Virus record (IMG/VR): IMGVR_UViG_3300024974_000006
Span: 1-63,455 of that record
Direction: 5' to 3' (one strand)
From: a virus
DNA: 63,455 nucleotides
Of this stretch, positions 15,293-23,274 are shown piece after piece. Numbering within the stretch: position 1 is the first letter of the stretch; every line of letters starts with the position of its first letter. The notes below the pieces were generated by a model that did not search any database, had not been told where the DNA came from, and was given only the letters and a program-made list of their open reading frames with translations. Made by a program: the position numbers and the translations under genes.

Positions 15293-16645
15293 ATGGCACA
15301 TATTAAATGGGATGAGGCGCTAGCATTAGAGAGAGATGTAGCTATTATCTGCCAAGCTCAGGAAGAGCATGGTATATACTTTGACTTAGACAAAGCTTAT
15401 AGATTAATAGATGAATTAGAAACTCTAAAAGAGGAGAGGTATAATGAGATAAGAGAGTTTCTAAACTTTGAAATAATAAAAGAAGAAACAAAAATTCTAT
15501 TAGAAAACTCATGGAATTATGTTAAGAAAATTAAACTTAAAAATGGTAACTATGTCGAATCAGTTCTTTCTAGGTATAGTGATCCTTCTATCGTTGTTGG
15601 GCCATTCAGTAGGATCAGAATTGATGAGCCATCGATTAGTAAGAGACAGTCTATTGTACAGCAGCTTCTTAAACTCGGCTGGAAACCAAAGGAGTTTACC
15701 GAGAAGGGGTTCCCACAATTAACAGTTAAGGGAGAACCAGTAGATACATTAGAAGAAGTTGGACCTTTTGGTAAAGCTTTATCTGATTGGTATGTTTACA
15801 ATCATAGACAATCCCAGGTAACTGGATTTCTTCCTCATGTTCGTAATGACCATAGAATAGCTGCACAGATAGATACTTGTGCAACCAACACTTATAGAGG
15901 GGTTCATAGGGTAGTAGCTAATATCCCTAGGCCATCTTCTGTATTTGGGAAGGAGATGAGAAGTTTATTTACCGTCCCTCCTAATAAAGTGTTTGTTGGA
16001 GCCGATGTATCTGGCTTAGAGTTAAGAATGTTGGCTCATCATATGAATGATCCTAATTATATTGATCAAATATTAAATGGAGATATTCATACTTATAACA
16101 TGAATATGGGACAACCCTATTTAACTGATAGGGATTTAGCTAAAACATTCATCTACATGTTTATATATGGAGGCGGCGATGAGAAAGCAGGTAGAGTAAT
16201 AAATAGCACTGCTAAAGATGGAAAACGTCTTAAAGACACCTTCTTGGAGGGAATTCCAGCATTAGCTAATCTAATTGCTAAATGTAAGAGATTCTCAGAG
16301 AAACATGGATACATCCCTTCAATCGATAATAGAAAGATCTATATCCGTACTTTTGAAGGAAGGGTATTAGTTCATACAGCCCTTAATGCTAAGTTACAAA
16401 CAGATGGAAGTATTGTAACTAAGAGGGCTATGGCTATAACCAACTATGAAATAAAAAGAAGAGGGTTAAATGCTAATCAAATACTATTCTATCATGATGA
16501 GTATGCTTATGAATCTGATCCAGATTGTGCAGAGGAGGTAGGTGAGATTATGGTCGATTCTATGAGATTAGCTGGTGAATACTATAGACTAAGAATTCCA
16601 ATAACTGGAAAGTATGCTATTGGTAGAGATTGGGGAGTTCATTAA
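15293..16645 (+). CDS. Polymerase subunit of split T7-like (family A) DNA polymerase
   Basis: It is 450 residues and begins at the point where the polymerase domain of T7 gp5 begins, with no exonuclease domain. Motif A: VGADVSGLELR (Asp238). Motif B: RDLAKTFIYMFIYGGG (Lys and Tyr of the fingers helix). Motif C: YHDEYAYE (His401-Asp402-Glu403). These are all catalytic residues of family A. The proofreading domain is encoded 1.8 kb upstream (13006-13536). The intervening RNA ligase and small genes make a recent single frameshift impossible; this is a true gene split. Confidence 0.92.
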   Translation: MAHIKWDEALALERDVAIICQAQEEHGIYFDLDKAYRLIDELETLKEERYNEIREFLNFEIIKEETKILLENSWNYVKKIKLKNGNYVESVLSRYSDPSIVVGPFSRIRIDEPSISKRQSIVQQLLKLGWKPKEFTEKGFPQLTVKGEPVDTLEEVGPFGKALSDWYVYNHRQSQVTGFLPHVRNDHRIAAQIDTCATNTYRGVHRVVANIPRPSSVFGKEMRSLFTVPPNKVFVGADVSGLELRMLAHHMNDPNYIDQILNGDIHTYNMNMGQPYLTDRDLAKTFIYMFIYGGGDEKAGRVINSTAKDGKRLKDTFLEGIPALANLIAKCKRFSEKHGYIPSIDNRKIYIRTFEGRVLVHTALNAKLQTDGSIVTKRAMAITNYEIKRRGLNANQILFYHDEYAYESDPDCAEEVGEIMVDSMRLAGEYYRLRIPITGKYAIGRDWGVH

Positions 16646-16867
16646 ATGAAAGCGTATGGAATACCTAGAGTTATAAGTAGAGAATTTCCAGATCCATTAG
16701 ATATTAAAGAGTTTGGAATGGCAAGTCATGTAGGACAATTAATTACTAAATCAGGAGAATATAAATCTTATACTCGTTCTTCCAAGGAAAGGAGGGCTAC
16801 TAGAATTTATTGGAAAAAGAAAGAAAGATACAGGATTAAAAGAATTATGTATAATGAGAGTCATTAA
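16646..16867 (+). CDS. Hypothetical basic protein (73 aa)
   Basis: Begins immediately after the polymerase stop. It begins MKAYGIPRVISREFPDPLD; the C-terminal half is very basic (SKERRATRIYWKKKERYRI), suggesting nucleic-acid contact. Position next to the polymerase fits a replication accessory, but no family was recognised. Confidence 0.7.
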   Translation: MKAYGIPRVISREFPDPLDIKEFGMASHVGQLITKSGEYKSYTRSSKERRATRIYWKKKERYRIKRIMYNESH

Positions 16868-17110
16868 ATGCTAGATATGAGTAAGTTAACACTTAAAGAA
16901 ATGGAGAAGTTACAGGATGAACTACCTAGTGTAATAGCGCAAAAAAGAACTGACAATATAGATATGGAGGATCTACTACATTACTTTTTTTGCAAACAAA
17001 AAGAACTATTGGAAAATCTGGATTTATCAGAATTGATAGGAATAGCAGAAGAGGAAGAACTTAAAGAAGAGGAGTATTTAAAACTATTAAAAAGCTTGAC
17101 AAATAAGTAA
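16868..17110 (+). CDS. Hypothetical acidic helical protein (80 aa)
   Basis: It begins MLDMSKLTLKEMEKLQDELP. It is predominantly charged helix, ending in EEEELKEEEYLKLLKSL. Its last codons overlap a perfect sigma-70 promoter (17096-17124), so the promoter is embedded in the gene's 3' end. Function unknown. Confidence 0.7.
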   Translation: MLDMSKLTLKEMEKLQDELPSVIAQKRTDNIDMEDLLHYFFCKQKELLENLDLSELIGIAEEEELKEEEYLKLLKSLTNK

Positions 17111-17124
17111 ATCCATGGTATAAT
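17096..17124 (+). promoter_or_regulatory. Perfect sigma-70 promoter, rightward
   Basis: TTGACA (17096-17101), 17 nt, TATAAT (17119-17124): exact consensus in both boxes and spacing. The start would be near 17131. It drives the zinc-ribbon protein, SSB and downstream genes and is the best plus-strand promoter I can see in the window. Confidence 0.8.
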
Positions 17125-17168
17125 ATTCATATTAAATAGAGATAGATTATGAAAAAGGTAAAATAATA

Positions 17169-17336
17169 ATGACTACGGAAGTTCGTAAGTGTTCTTGTAA
17201 AAACATATTTCAGGATCAAGAGTATGGTAGTGGAATGAGAGTTTGTAACTATGATGATAAAGGAGGAAGTACTTGTACAGTTTGTGGAGTTACTCATAAA
17301 GGGCATTTAGAAGTTAAAAAGACTACTAAGAAATAG
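17169..17336 (+). CDS. Zinc-ribbon protein (55 aa)
   Basis: It begins MTTEVRKCSCKNIFQDQEYG and contains CSC, then a single Cys, then CTVCG: four or five Cys that fit a zinc ribbon. The VRKCSCKN...FQD...YGxGMRV pattern is common in small proteins of T7-like and other phages, whose role is unknown. First gene after the 17096 promoter, just before SSB; likely a nucleic-acid or protein-binding accessory. Confidence 0.78.
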   Translation: MTTEVRKCSCKNIFQDQEYGSGMRVCNYDDKGGSTCTVCGVTHKGHLEVKKTTKK

Positions 17337-17344
17337 GTGGGTTT

Positions 17345-17524
17345 ATGTCAGGAGTACCATATGAACATTCATTACTTATCGAATCAAATAATAATGAATT
17401 TTTAAATAGAAGTAGATTCTTTGAAACAGATGATACTGAATCAATTATAGATGCTATAGCTGATAAAGAACATTCAGATTGGCTAATAGATTTAGATGAA
17501 AGTGAGTTTAATGAAGGCTGTTAA
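17345..17524 (+). CDS. Hypothetical acidic protein (59 aa)
   Basis: GGTGG lies about 6 nt before the ATG. The product begins MSGVPYEHSLLIESNNNEFL and is strongly acidic towards the end (SDWLIDLDESEFNEGC). It overlaps the next small membrane gene by 14 bases. Acidic mimicry of DNA is possible for such proteins, but there is no direct sign. Not recognised. Confidence 0.6.
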   Translation: MSGVPYEHSLLIESNNNEFLNRSRFFETDDTESIIDAIADKEHSDWLIDLDESEFNEGC

Positions 17525-17630
17525 ATATAGATCAACGCTAGTATTATTACTAGTAATATCTGTAGTTACACCTTTTGTAGTATATTATCTTGTATTAAAT
17601 ATAATACAATTTGTTTTAAATAAAGCTTAG
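17511..17630 (+). CDS. Small single-pass membrane protein (39 aa)
   Basis: The ATG at 17511 lies inside the preceding gene's end; the product begins MKAVKYRSTLVLLLVISVV with a hydrophobic segment at about 9-33. GAGTTTA upstream is a weak ribosome site, so translation may be coupled. Function unknown. Confidence 0.5.
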   Translation: MKAVKYRSTLVLLLVISVVTPFVVYYLVLNIIQFVLNKA

Positions 17631-17642
17631 GAGAATTAAAGA

Positions 17643-18143
17643 ATGCCAATTTTAAGAGAAGTTCCTGTTATGTGGGCGCAAGTGTTATCCCCTAGCACAC
17701 AGTTTGAGCCTGCTTGGGAAATTCAAGTGTTGCTAACAGATGAACAAGCTGCTCAACTTAAGGAAGAAGCTAAAGCTGTTAATAAGAAAGGGATTAAGTT
17801 GAAAACGGAAGATGGAGCTACTTCTTTTAGATTCCGTAGGAAGGTAGCACGAGCAGATGGTAATGGAGAAAATAAGCCACCGTTGGTCTGTGGACCAAAA
17901 GGTAAAGACGATCATTGGGACAAACTTATAGGGAATGGGAGCATCTGCAATATTCAATATTCTTTCTCCGAATTTAATAATAAATATGGTGTTGGAGTTA
18001 CATCTGATTTAAAAGGGGTCCAAGTAATTAAGCATATCCCATTTGGAGAACAGGATGGAGAAGGGTTTGGGGAAGTAAATGTATCTGTTGACAGCCGTAA
18101 TACCCCTAATAAAGAGTCTTTTGATGATGAAGACTTCTCATAA
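17643..18143 (+). CDS. Single-stranded DNA-binding protein (T7 gp2.5-like)
   Basis: It is 166 residues. GGAG precedes the ATG at a good distance. A beta-rich OB-like body (PAWEIQVLL, TSFRFRRKVAR, NIQYSFSEF) is followed by a very acidic end, SFDDEDFS, the hallmark tail by which phage SSBs contact polymerase and helicase. It would coat exposed strands at the fork. Strong promoter upstream (17096) suits a protein needed in quantity. Confidence 0.82.
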   Translation: MPILREVPVMWAQVLSPSTQFEPAWEIQVLLTDEQAAQLKEEAKAVNKKGIKLKTEDGATSFRFRRKVARADGNGENKPPLVCGPKGKDDHWDKLIGNGSICNIQYSFSEFNNKYGVGVTSDLKGVQVIKHIPFGEQDGEGFGEVNVSVDSRNTPNKESFDDEDFS

Positions 18144-18190
18144 TAATTATTATAAACTAAATTAAATCTTATAAATTCAAAAGGAACTAA

Positions 18191-18442
18191 ATGACTCAGA
18201 TTATTAAAGAAACTCAAGATTATATTTTATGTGCTACCTCAAATGCAAAAGGATCAGAATCAGAAGATTCTTATCAAATTAGAAATAAACAATATGGGAT
18301 TATTGAATTAGACACTCAGATATTACCACAAGCTTTAAAGTTTGTAGATGATCTACAAGTAGCTCTAGATGCTATTAGAGATATGGGTAAGACAGATGGG
18401 AAGAAGGTTGTACAATTAAGTAGTGCTAAGCCAACTATCTGA
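18191..18442 (+). CDS. Hypothetical protein (83 aa)
   Basis: AAGGA lies 7 nt before the ATG. It begins MTQIIKETQDYILCATSNAK. A beta-rich first half and a helix (ALKFVDDLQVALDAIRDMG) are visible. Lies directly after SSB. Not recognised. Confidence 0.72.
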   Translation: MTQIIKETQDYILCATSNAKGSESEDSYQIRNKQYGIIELDTQILPQALKFVDDLQVALDAIRDMGKTDGKKVVQLSSAKPTI

Positions 18443-18524
18443 TAAATTAAAAGTACTAGAAGTAATAGTAATTGTAGTGCTATTACTTCTAGGATTTACT
18501 GAAATAATAATAGGATTAAAATAA
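18423..18524 (+). CDS. Possible tiny membrane protein (33 aa)
   Basis: A GTG at 18423 opens a frame (LSQLSDKLKVLEVIVIVVLL) with one strong hydrophobic segment, ending 2 bases before the next ATG. It starts inside the preceding gene and has no clear ribosome site. The exact fit to the gap and many similar tiny membrane genes nearby support it. Confidence 0.4.
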   Translation: MLSQLSDKLKVLEVIVIVVLLLLGFTEIIIGLK

Positions 18525-18526
18525 TA

Positions 18527-18817
18527 ATGAGTAATGATACTATAACCTTTGCAGATACTTTTCAATTAGGTGAGGGTTGGGAAAAAGATCCAGTAACATC
18601 TGTTACTAACTTTATAGAGAGAGCTAATAGAGCATCTAGATTCATTAAGAAAGTATCAGATGATAAAAATGTAAAGCTGGTAAACATAGTTTATCATGTA
18701 GAAGTTATAATTGCTGAACCAGATGCTTTAGTAGATGAGCAAGTAGAAGTAAGTAAAGATGAATCTTTAGATGAAAATTTCTGGATTAAAGTAGCTAATG
18801 GGGCTAAGTATGAATAG
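18527..18817 (+). CDS. Hypothetical acidic protein (96 aa)
   Basis: It begins MSNDTITFADTFQLGEGWEK. Middle helix with basic face (FIERANRASRFIKKV), then an acidic second half (DALVDEQVEVSKDESLDE). The stop overlaps the next ATG. No family recognised. Confidence 0.7.
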   Translation: MSNDTITFADTFQLGEGWEKDPVTSVTNFIERANRASRFIKKVSDDKNVKLVNIVYHVEVIIAEPDALVDEQVEVSKDESLDENFWIKVANGAKYE

Positions 18818-18965
18818 GATAGCTCTGTCTATATTTTTCTCTACATTCTATCTCTCTTCGATATATGAACTAACTCATTCTATGCCTTTTCAAGGACTCT
18901 TTGATTTTTTAATAGCTTTAGTTCCATTGTATTTCTTTCTCTCTAGTAATAGAGAGAGTACTTAA
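18810..18965 (+). CDS. Small membrane protein (51 aa)
   Basis: The ATG at 18810 overlaps the previous gene by 8 bases. The product begins MNRIALSIFFSTFYLSSIYE and has two hydrophobic segments (about 3-20 and 28-44). Part of the series of tiny membrane genes between SSB and exonuclease. Function unknown. Confidence 0.55.
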   Translation: MNRIALSIFFSTFYLSSIYELTHSMPFQGLFDFLIALVPLYFFLSSNREST

Positions 18966-18970
18966 AACCA

Positions 18971-19081
18971 ATGAGAGGAGACTGGAGAAATAGAAGTATT
19001 ACTTTAACTAAACTATACCTAATCATAATAGTAGGTTATATTATAATTAGAGCATGGGGCTATGTATGCAAACTGCTTTAA
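18971..19081 (+). CDS. Small membrane protein (36 aa)
   Basis: It begins MRGDWRNRSITLTKLYLIII: a basic start followed by one membrane segment (about 14-28). It overlaps the start of the exonuclease gene by 16 bases. Translation signal upstream is weak. Plausible but small. Confidence 0.45.
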   Translation: MRGDWRNRSITLTKLYLIIIVGYIIIRAWGYVCKLL

Positions 19082-19974
19082 TAGATGGAGATGAGGTAGC
19101 TTATAAAATTGCATCTACTTATCAAAATAAATACTATGTAGTTTTAAAAGATGATAAAGTTTTATGGAAAACCAAAACAAAGGAGGAAGCAGTAGAGTCT
19201 ATAGGTAATAGAGATGATCTTGAGATTGAACCAGCGGTAGAGGAATTAGATACAAATGGTTACAAAGACAGAATTACGAAATTCATTGATAGCATTATTA
19301 GTGATACTAATAGCTCTAATTATCGATTATTCTTTTCTGGAGAAAACAATTTCAGACATGCACTTGCAACCTTGCAACCCTATAAAGGTAATCGAGACCC
19401 CACCCTTAAACCAGTATGCTATTCACTCATTAGAAAGGAGTGTGAGGATAGAGGAGCTGAGTATGTAGATTATCTAGAAGCGGACGATCTATTATCTGCA
19501 TATAATGTAATCTTACCAGAAAAAACAATAATTTGTTCAAGTGATAAAGATTTAAGGACAGTTAGTTGTACTAACTATAATATCACAACTAAGAAGATAA
19601 TAGAAATTGATCAAGATGAAGCTATGTATAATTTCTATTATCAACTGTTAGTAGGAGACGAAGTAGATAATATTCCCTCTCCTTATTACCTAGGACCAGT
19701 AACAGCTAAAGCTGTATTGAAAGAACTATATGGTTCTTCATATTATTTCTACTACGAAGGCATTTTACCTTGCTATGAAAAGTATTTATTATCAGTAGAT
19801 AAAGAAGGTAACTACAAAACTAAATGGTATAATGGACAAGACATACATGATGTACTTTGGGAAGTAGGAAATCTATTATGGATGCACAGAACATTAGACA
19901 AGGATGAGAGATGGGGGACTCCTGATTCCTATAAACAAATGATTAAATTAATAGGAGTTGGCGATATTGACTAA
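19066..19974 (+). CDS. 5'-3' exonuclease (T7 gp6 / FEN-like)
   Basis: I chose the ATG at 19066 (GGGG 6 nt upstream); 19054 is an in-frame alternative. It is 302 residues. The protein starts with the active-site strand TALIDGDEVAYK. Then come the acidic motifs LEADDLLSAYN, ICSSDKDLRT and LVGDEVDNIP, and a helix-hairpin-like GPVTAKAVLKEL. These are the metal-binding residues of the PIN/FEN fold. It would remove RNA primers and degrade host DNA ends. Completes the T7-like replication set. Confidence 0.88.
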   Translation: MQTALIDGDEVAYKIASTYQNKYYVVLKDDKVLWKTKTKEEAVESIGNRDDLEIEPAVEELDTNGYKDRITKFIDSIISDTNSSNYRLFFSGENNFRHALATLQPYKGNRDPTLKPVCYSLIRKECEDRGAEYVDYLEADDLLSAYNVILPEKTIICSSDKDLRTVSCTNYNITTKKIIEIDQDEAMYNFYYQLLVGDEVDNIPSPYYLGPVTAKAVLKELYGSSYYFYYEGILPCYEKYLLSVDKEGNYKTKWYNGQDIHDVLWEVGNLLWMHRTLDKDERWGTPDSYKQMIKLIGVGDID

Positions 19975-20389
19975 AAGGAAAAGTATTAACCCTTTAAAGA
20001 AAAAGAATTGGTGTCAATGGAAAGCTTCTCAAGTTCGTAGCTCATGGAGGACTAGAGCTAGAAAGTTTGGACTATCTTTAGATGAAGTGCCTACTAGAGC
20101 TGAAATTCAGAAATGGTTAGAGGATCAACATCCAGTCAAATGTTATTTTACAGGTGGTTTTATTGTTCTAGATACAATAGAATTAGATCATAAAACCCCA
20201 TTAAGTAGGGGCGGTAAATTACATTTAGATAATGTAGGTATTACATCAAGATGGTATAATAATATAAAAGGACAGATGACTGAAAAGGAGTTCAGACAAC
20301 TATTAAGATTAGTTTCTAAATGGGAAGACAAAGGTCTGTCTTTATTTAAAAGACTATCTTCTTCAAATAATATATATAAAAGGAAATAA
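19967..20389 (+). CDS. HNH endonuclease
   Basis: A TTG start at 19967, with AGGAG 9 nt upstream and overlapping the exonuclease stop, fits best; no ATG is available. About 140 residues. Basic N-terminus (TKRKSINPLKKKNW). The HNH core is IELDHKTPLSRGG, LDNVGITSRWYNNIKG. Could be a homing-type or phage nuclease involved in recombination or degradation of host DNA. Its place at the end of the replication block fits either. Confidence 0.82.
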   Translation: MTKRKSINPLKKKNWCQWKASQVRSSWRTRARKFGLSLDEVPTRAEIQKWLEDQHPVKCYFTGGFIVLDTIELDHKTPLSRGGKLHLDNVGITSRWYNNIKGQMTEKEFRQLLRLVSKWEDKGLSLFKRLSSSNNIYKRK

Positions 20390-20445
20390 TGGATATTTTT
20401 GTATTTACAGCTCTTTTACTATTAGTTCTTTGGGTATTGTATTAA
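20389..20445 (+). CDS. Possible 18-aa membrane peptide
   Basis: The ATG overlaps the HNH stop (TAATG), with AAAAGGA before it; the product MDIFVFTALLLLVLWVLY is almost purely hydrophobic. Its own TAA overlaps the next gene's ATG. The double TAATG coupling is the argument for it; its length is the argument against. Confidence 0.4.
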   Translation: MDIFVFTALLLLVLWVLY

Positions 20446-20690
20446 TGAAAGATAATTTAACACTTTTAAATTTTGAGAAAGAAGATTCTTCATCTGGTCT
20501 AGTTAATATTACCTATCATACAGGAGAGGTAGAAGTAATAAAAGCAGACTATATGGGAATATCTCAGGAAGTTCCAGGATTCTTAATGCTATGGAATGAA
20601 GAGCCCTATAGTTTAGAAGGCTTTTATAATACTAGGTATATTGCTAAAATAACTACAGAGAGAATTAATGATAACAGCAAAAGTAATTAA
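20445..20690 (+). CDS. Hypothetical protein (81 aa)
   Basis: The ATG at 20445 overlaps the preceding tiny frame's stop. It begins MKDNLTLLNFEKEDSSSG; composition suggests a small beta barrel (GLVNITYHTGEVEVIKADY). It overlaps the thyX start by 23 bases. Not recognised. Confidence 0.65.
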   Translation: MKDNLTLLNFEKEDSSSGLVNITYHTGEVEVIKADYMGISQEVPGFLMLWNEEPYSLEGFYNTRYIAKITTERINDNSKSN

Positions 20691-21453
20691 AGATTCAATC
20701 TATAATGGAAAAAGATTAACTACTTTAGAATTAGAGTATCCAAGATACATTCATTCAGAATTTATGACTCATAGAGTCTTCTCTAGAAATGCTCAAAGTA
20801 GTAGAGCGATACCAATTGATAGAATGATTAGTAGAGTAGAAGAAAGCAAATGGTACCCAATCTTTATGAAGAATCAATCAGGGATGACAGCTTCTGTACC
20901 TTTATCGTTTAACGAAGAACAAATAGCTAAAGCAGATTGGGATAATGCTAAAGCAGAAATGATTAGGAGGGCTAGAGTATTAGCTAGGAGTGGAATACAT
21001 AAGCAAATAGTTAATAGACTCTTAGAGCCTTTTTCAACGATTAAGGTTATTGTTAGTGCTACTGAATGGAATAATTTCTTTAGGTTAAGAATCCATCCAG
21101 CAGCTCAACAAGAGATACAAGTACTAGCGACTACTATCAGAGACGCTATGCTTAATTCTAACCCTGATCATTTGGATATAGGTGAATGGCACTTGCCTTA
21201 CCTAAAAGAGGATGAGAGTATATTAGAATTATCTATTCAAAAGAAACTAAGCACAGCTCGTTGTGCTAGAGTATCTTATCTAAATCATGATAAGAAATTA
21301 GATATAGATAGGGATGAAGGTTTACATGAGTCACTTTTAAAAGAGAGGCATATGTCCCCGTTTGAACATATAGCAACCCCTTGGAATAACGACAGAACCT
21401 CTAACTTTAAAGGTTGGAGACAGTATAGGTATGACATGGAGAGTTTATCATAA
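20668..21453 (+). CDS. thyX: Flavin-dependent thymidylate synthase
   Basis: It is 261 residues. GAGAG precedes the ATG. The ThyX motif appears as THRVFSRNAQSSR (34-46), with Thr in place of the first Arg of RHRxxSxxxxSxR. HMSPFEHIATP and SNFKGWRQYR later in the protein are also family features. The enzyme makes dTMP from dUMP using FAD, NADPH and methylene-tetrahydrofolate. Works with the ribonucleotide reductase genes downstream to supply dNTPs. The changed first Arg is seen in some phage-type members and need not abolish activity. Confidence 0.9.
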   Translation: MITAKVIKDSIYNGKRLTTLELEYPRYIHSEFMTHRVFSRNAQSSRAIPIDRMISRVEESKWYPIFMKNQSGMTASVPLSFNEEQIAKADWDNAKAEMIRRARVLARSGIHKQIVNRLLEPFSTIKVIVSATEWNNFFRLRIHPAAQQEIQVLATTIRDAMLNSNPDHLDIGEWHLPYLKEDESILELSIQKKLSTARCARVSYLNHDKKLDIDRDEGLHESLLKERHMSPFEHIATPWNNDRTSNFKGWRQYRYDMESLS

Positions 21454-21671
21454 TGTATTTGTTTTATATACTACTTGGGTGTGCTATAGCTCTTTTAATA
21501 AATACTAGGGAAAGAAAGAGTCTTCCTGATCTTTCAAATTCAGAAATTATAGGTGTAACTATTGCTATTATTTTTGGATGGCTTATTCTACTCCCATTCA
21601 TTATTAGTGAGTATTTTAAAAACATTGATCTAAATTTATCATGTAAGAAAAAGTTCTTCTGGGAGAAATAA
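21453..21671 (+). CDS. Small two-pass membrane protein (72 aa)
   Basis: Overlaps the thyX stop by one base (TAATG). It begins MYLFYILLGCAIALLINTRE; hydrophobic segments at about 1-17 and 33-53, with a basic tail. No family recognised. Confidence 0.65.
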   Translation: MYLFYILLGCAIALLINTRERKSLPDLSNSEIIGVTIAIIFGWLILLPFIISEYFKNIDLNLSCKKKFFWEK

Positions 21672-21674
21672 ATA

Positions 21675-22235
21675 ATGACTGTTTACTTTGGGGCTGACTG
21701 GCATCTATATCATAAGAAAGTCTTAGAATTCTCTAATCGGCCTTTCTTAACTATTGATGATATGAAAGATTATTTTATACATGAGTACTTAAGCAAAGTA
21801 AAGAGGAATGATACAGTATATCTTTTAGGCGATATTTCCTTTTCTAATAAAGCAATTATAGATTTAAAAGACTTACCAGGGTATAAAGTATTAATTAAAG
21901 GAAACCATGATCCAAAGGGATTCTCTAATAAATTAAATGGTATTTGGGATGAAGTCTATGACTATAGAAAAATACATTCAGAAAGAGGTAGAAAACTTAT
22001 TCTCTGTCATTTCCCAATAGAATCATGGGACGGAATGGATAAGCAAAGATCTATACACCTACACGGACACACACACAATAATCTATCTCACTCTATTTCT
22101 ACAAAATTTGATAGAATAGATGTTGGATATGATGCTACAGGACAAGCTCTATCTACATTAGAAGAATTATTAGCAATGCAAGAACAAGGACTAATTAACG
22201 AGAGATTTAAAAGAATTATGAATTATGAATTATGA
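21675..22235 (+). CDS. Calcineurin-like metallophosphoesterase
   Basis: It is 186 residues. Metal-binding blocks in order: ADWHLYHKK (D-x-H), YLLGDISFS (GD), IKGNHDPKGF (GNHD), LCHFPIESWDG and HLHGHTHNN (GHxH). It is a complete small phosphoesterase of the YfcE/phage type that cleaves phosphomonoesters or diesters. It might act on nucleotides, fitting its place among nucleotide-metabolism genes, or on RNA ends together with the RNA ligase. Substrate not predictable. Confidence 0.88.
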   Translation: MTVYFGADWHLYHKKVLEFSNRPFLTIDDMKDYFIHEYLSKVKRNDTVYLLGDISFSNKAIIDLKDLPGYKVLIKGNHDPKGFSNKLNGIWDEVYDYRKIHSERGRKLILCHFPIESWDGMDKQRSIHLHGHTHNNLSHSISTKFDRIDVGYDATGQALSTLEELLAMQEQGLINERFKRIMNYEL

Positions 22236-22492
22236 AGATTGAAAATTGGATAATCCTGAATAAACGTATTCTTGGGGAGGTATATGGAAACCCTAACTTT
22301 CCAAATGGGTGCTACATCCATACCAGCACAGTTGTAAACTACTACGAAGATGATGGAGTATATTATGTAGTAACTGCATCAGGAAGTGTATATGGATTAG
22401 GTAAACCAGATAGATACGCTACTAAAGAAGCAATTGATTTATCCCTTCTCAATACAATAGAAGGAATAGATACTTTAAAAGGTCAAGAATGA
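22232..22492 (+). CDS. Hypothetical protein (86 aa)
   Basis: Begins MKIENWIILNKRILGEVYGN, overlapping its neighbours by 4 bases at both ends. Beta-rich with SH3-like character (GVYYVVTASGSVYGLG). Phages commonly carry such small beta proteins of unknown role. Not recognised. Confidence 0.7.
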   Translation: MKIENWIILNKRILGEVYGNPNFPNGCYIHTSTVVNYYEDDGVYYVVTASGSVYGLGKPDRYATKEAIDLSLLNTIEGIDTLKGQE

Positions 22493-22866
22493 ATATAAAG
22501 TATAAAGATAATGATGGATTTGTAATTTACCATAATGGAGGCAAAGTAAACGTGGAACCAGATATTAACTCATTAGCACATCAAATAGAGGAATGGGGGA
22601 GAAAAAGAGGGATATTAGAGTCTTCTGATCCTAAAACTCAAGCACTAAAAACTATTAGTGAAATTGGAGAGTTTGCTGATAACGTAGCTAAAGGGAGAGA
22701 TTGTAGGGATGATATTGGGGATATTGTGGTAACATTAGTTCTTCAATGTGCTTTACAAGGGTATTCATTTGCTGAATGTATTCAATTAGCCTACGATGAG
22801 ATTGCTGGTAGAAAGGGTAAGATGGTTAACGGTATCTTTGTAAAAGAGGGTGATAATTGTGAGTGA
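22489..22866 (+). CDS. MazG-like nucleoside triphosphate pyrophosphohydrolase
   Basis: It is 125 residues. The helical core has TISEIGEFADNVA (the E-x-x-E/D pair), DDIGDIVVTLVLQC (E/D-x-x-D) and YDEIAGRKGKMVNG, the typical MazG-like end. The enzyme hydrolyses NTPs or dNTPs to monophosphates, and in phages it is thought to tune nucleotide or alarmone pools. Sits between thyX and the ribonucleotide reductase genes. Confidence 0.85.
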   Translation: MNIKYKDNDGFVIYHNGGKVNVEPDINSLAHQIEEWGRKRGILESSDPKTQALKTISEIGEFADNVAKGRDCRDDIGDIVVTLVLQCALQGYSFAECIQLAYDEIAGRKGKMVNGIFVKEGDNCE

Positions 22867-23023
22867 TTCACGAGATGTACCACAAGAAATATATGTAGAC
22901 AGTGATGGTGATTTAGTTACTAAAGAGAATATGTTTGTATCAATCGATGAAATTATCCATGCTTATGAAGAGCAAGGATATACTATCTCAATTGTAAAAC
23001 TACCTATCGAGGAAGAAGAATGA
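22859..23023 (+). CDS. Hypothetical acidic protein (54 aa)
   Basis: A GTG at 22859 with GAGGGTG upstream starts MSDSRDVPQEIYVDSDGDLV and overlaps the MazG-like gene by 8 bases. Very acidic. Its TGA overlaps the next ATG. Function unknown. Confidence 0.6.
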   Translation: MSDSRDVPQEIYVDSDGDLVTKENMFVSIDEIIHAYEEQGYTISIVKLPIEEEE

Positions 23024-23274
23024 GAGGGGCAGTATCTAAAAGATTAAAGAGAGAAACTTTGTTAGTAATTGCTGATATGGGGTCTCTTAGTACGATTTCA
23101 ATGGAATCTAAGTATAGAATAACAAGTAAACTAAGTAAAACTAGAAAAGGGGAGGATATAGTTAAAAGAAATTTTAGATTATCTTCTTGTTTTAGAGCTC
23201 TATACCAAAGTAAAAAGAAGAACTACCTAAATTCAATTAGAGCTACTACTAGGATGTTGCCTAATGCTAATTAA
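23020..23274 (+). CDS. Hypothetical very basic protein (84 aa)
   Basis: Begins MRGAVSKRLKRETLLVIADM. Lys/Arg are spread over the whole length, so it may bind nucleic acid. It overlaps both neighbours. Not recognised. Confidence 0.65.
   Translation: MRGAVSKRLKRETLLVIADMGSLSTISMESKYRITSKLSKTRKGEDIVKRNFRLSSCFRALYQSKKKNYLNSIRATTRMLPNAN

Noticed and set aside
18090-18125. TTGACA inside the SSB gene as a promoter
   Set aside because: The bases at 17 nt spacing do not resemble TATAAT, and the site is within coding sequence.
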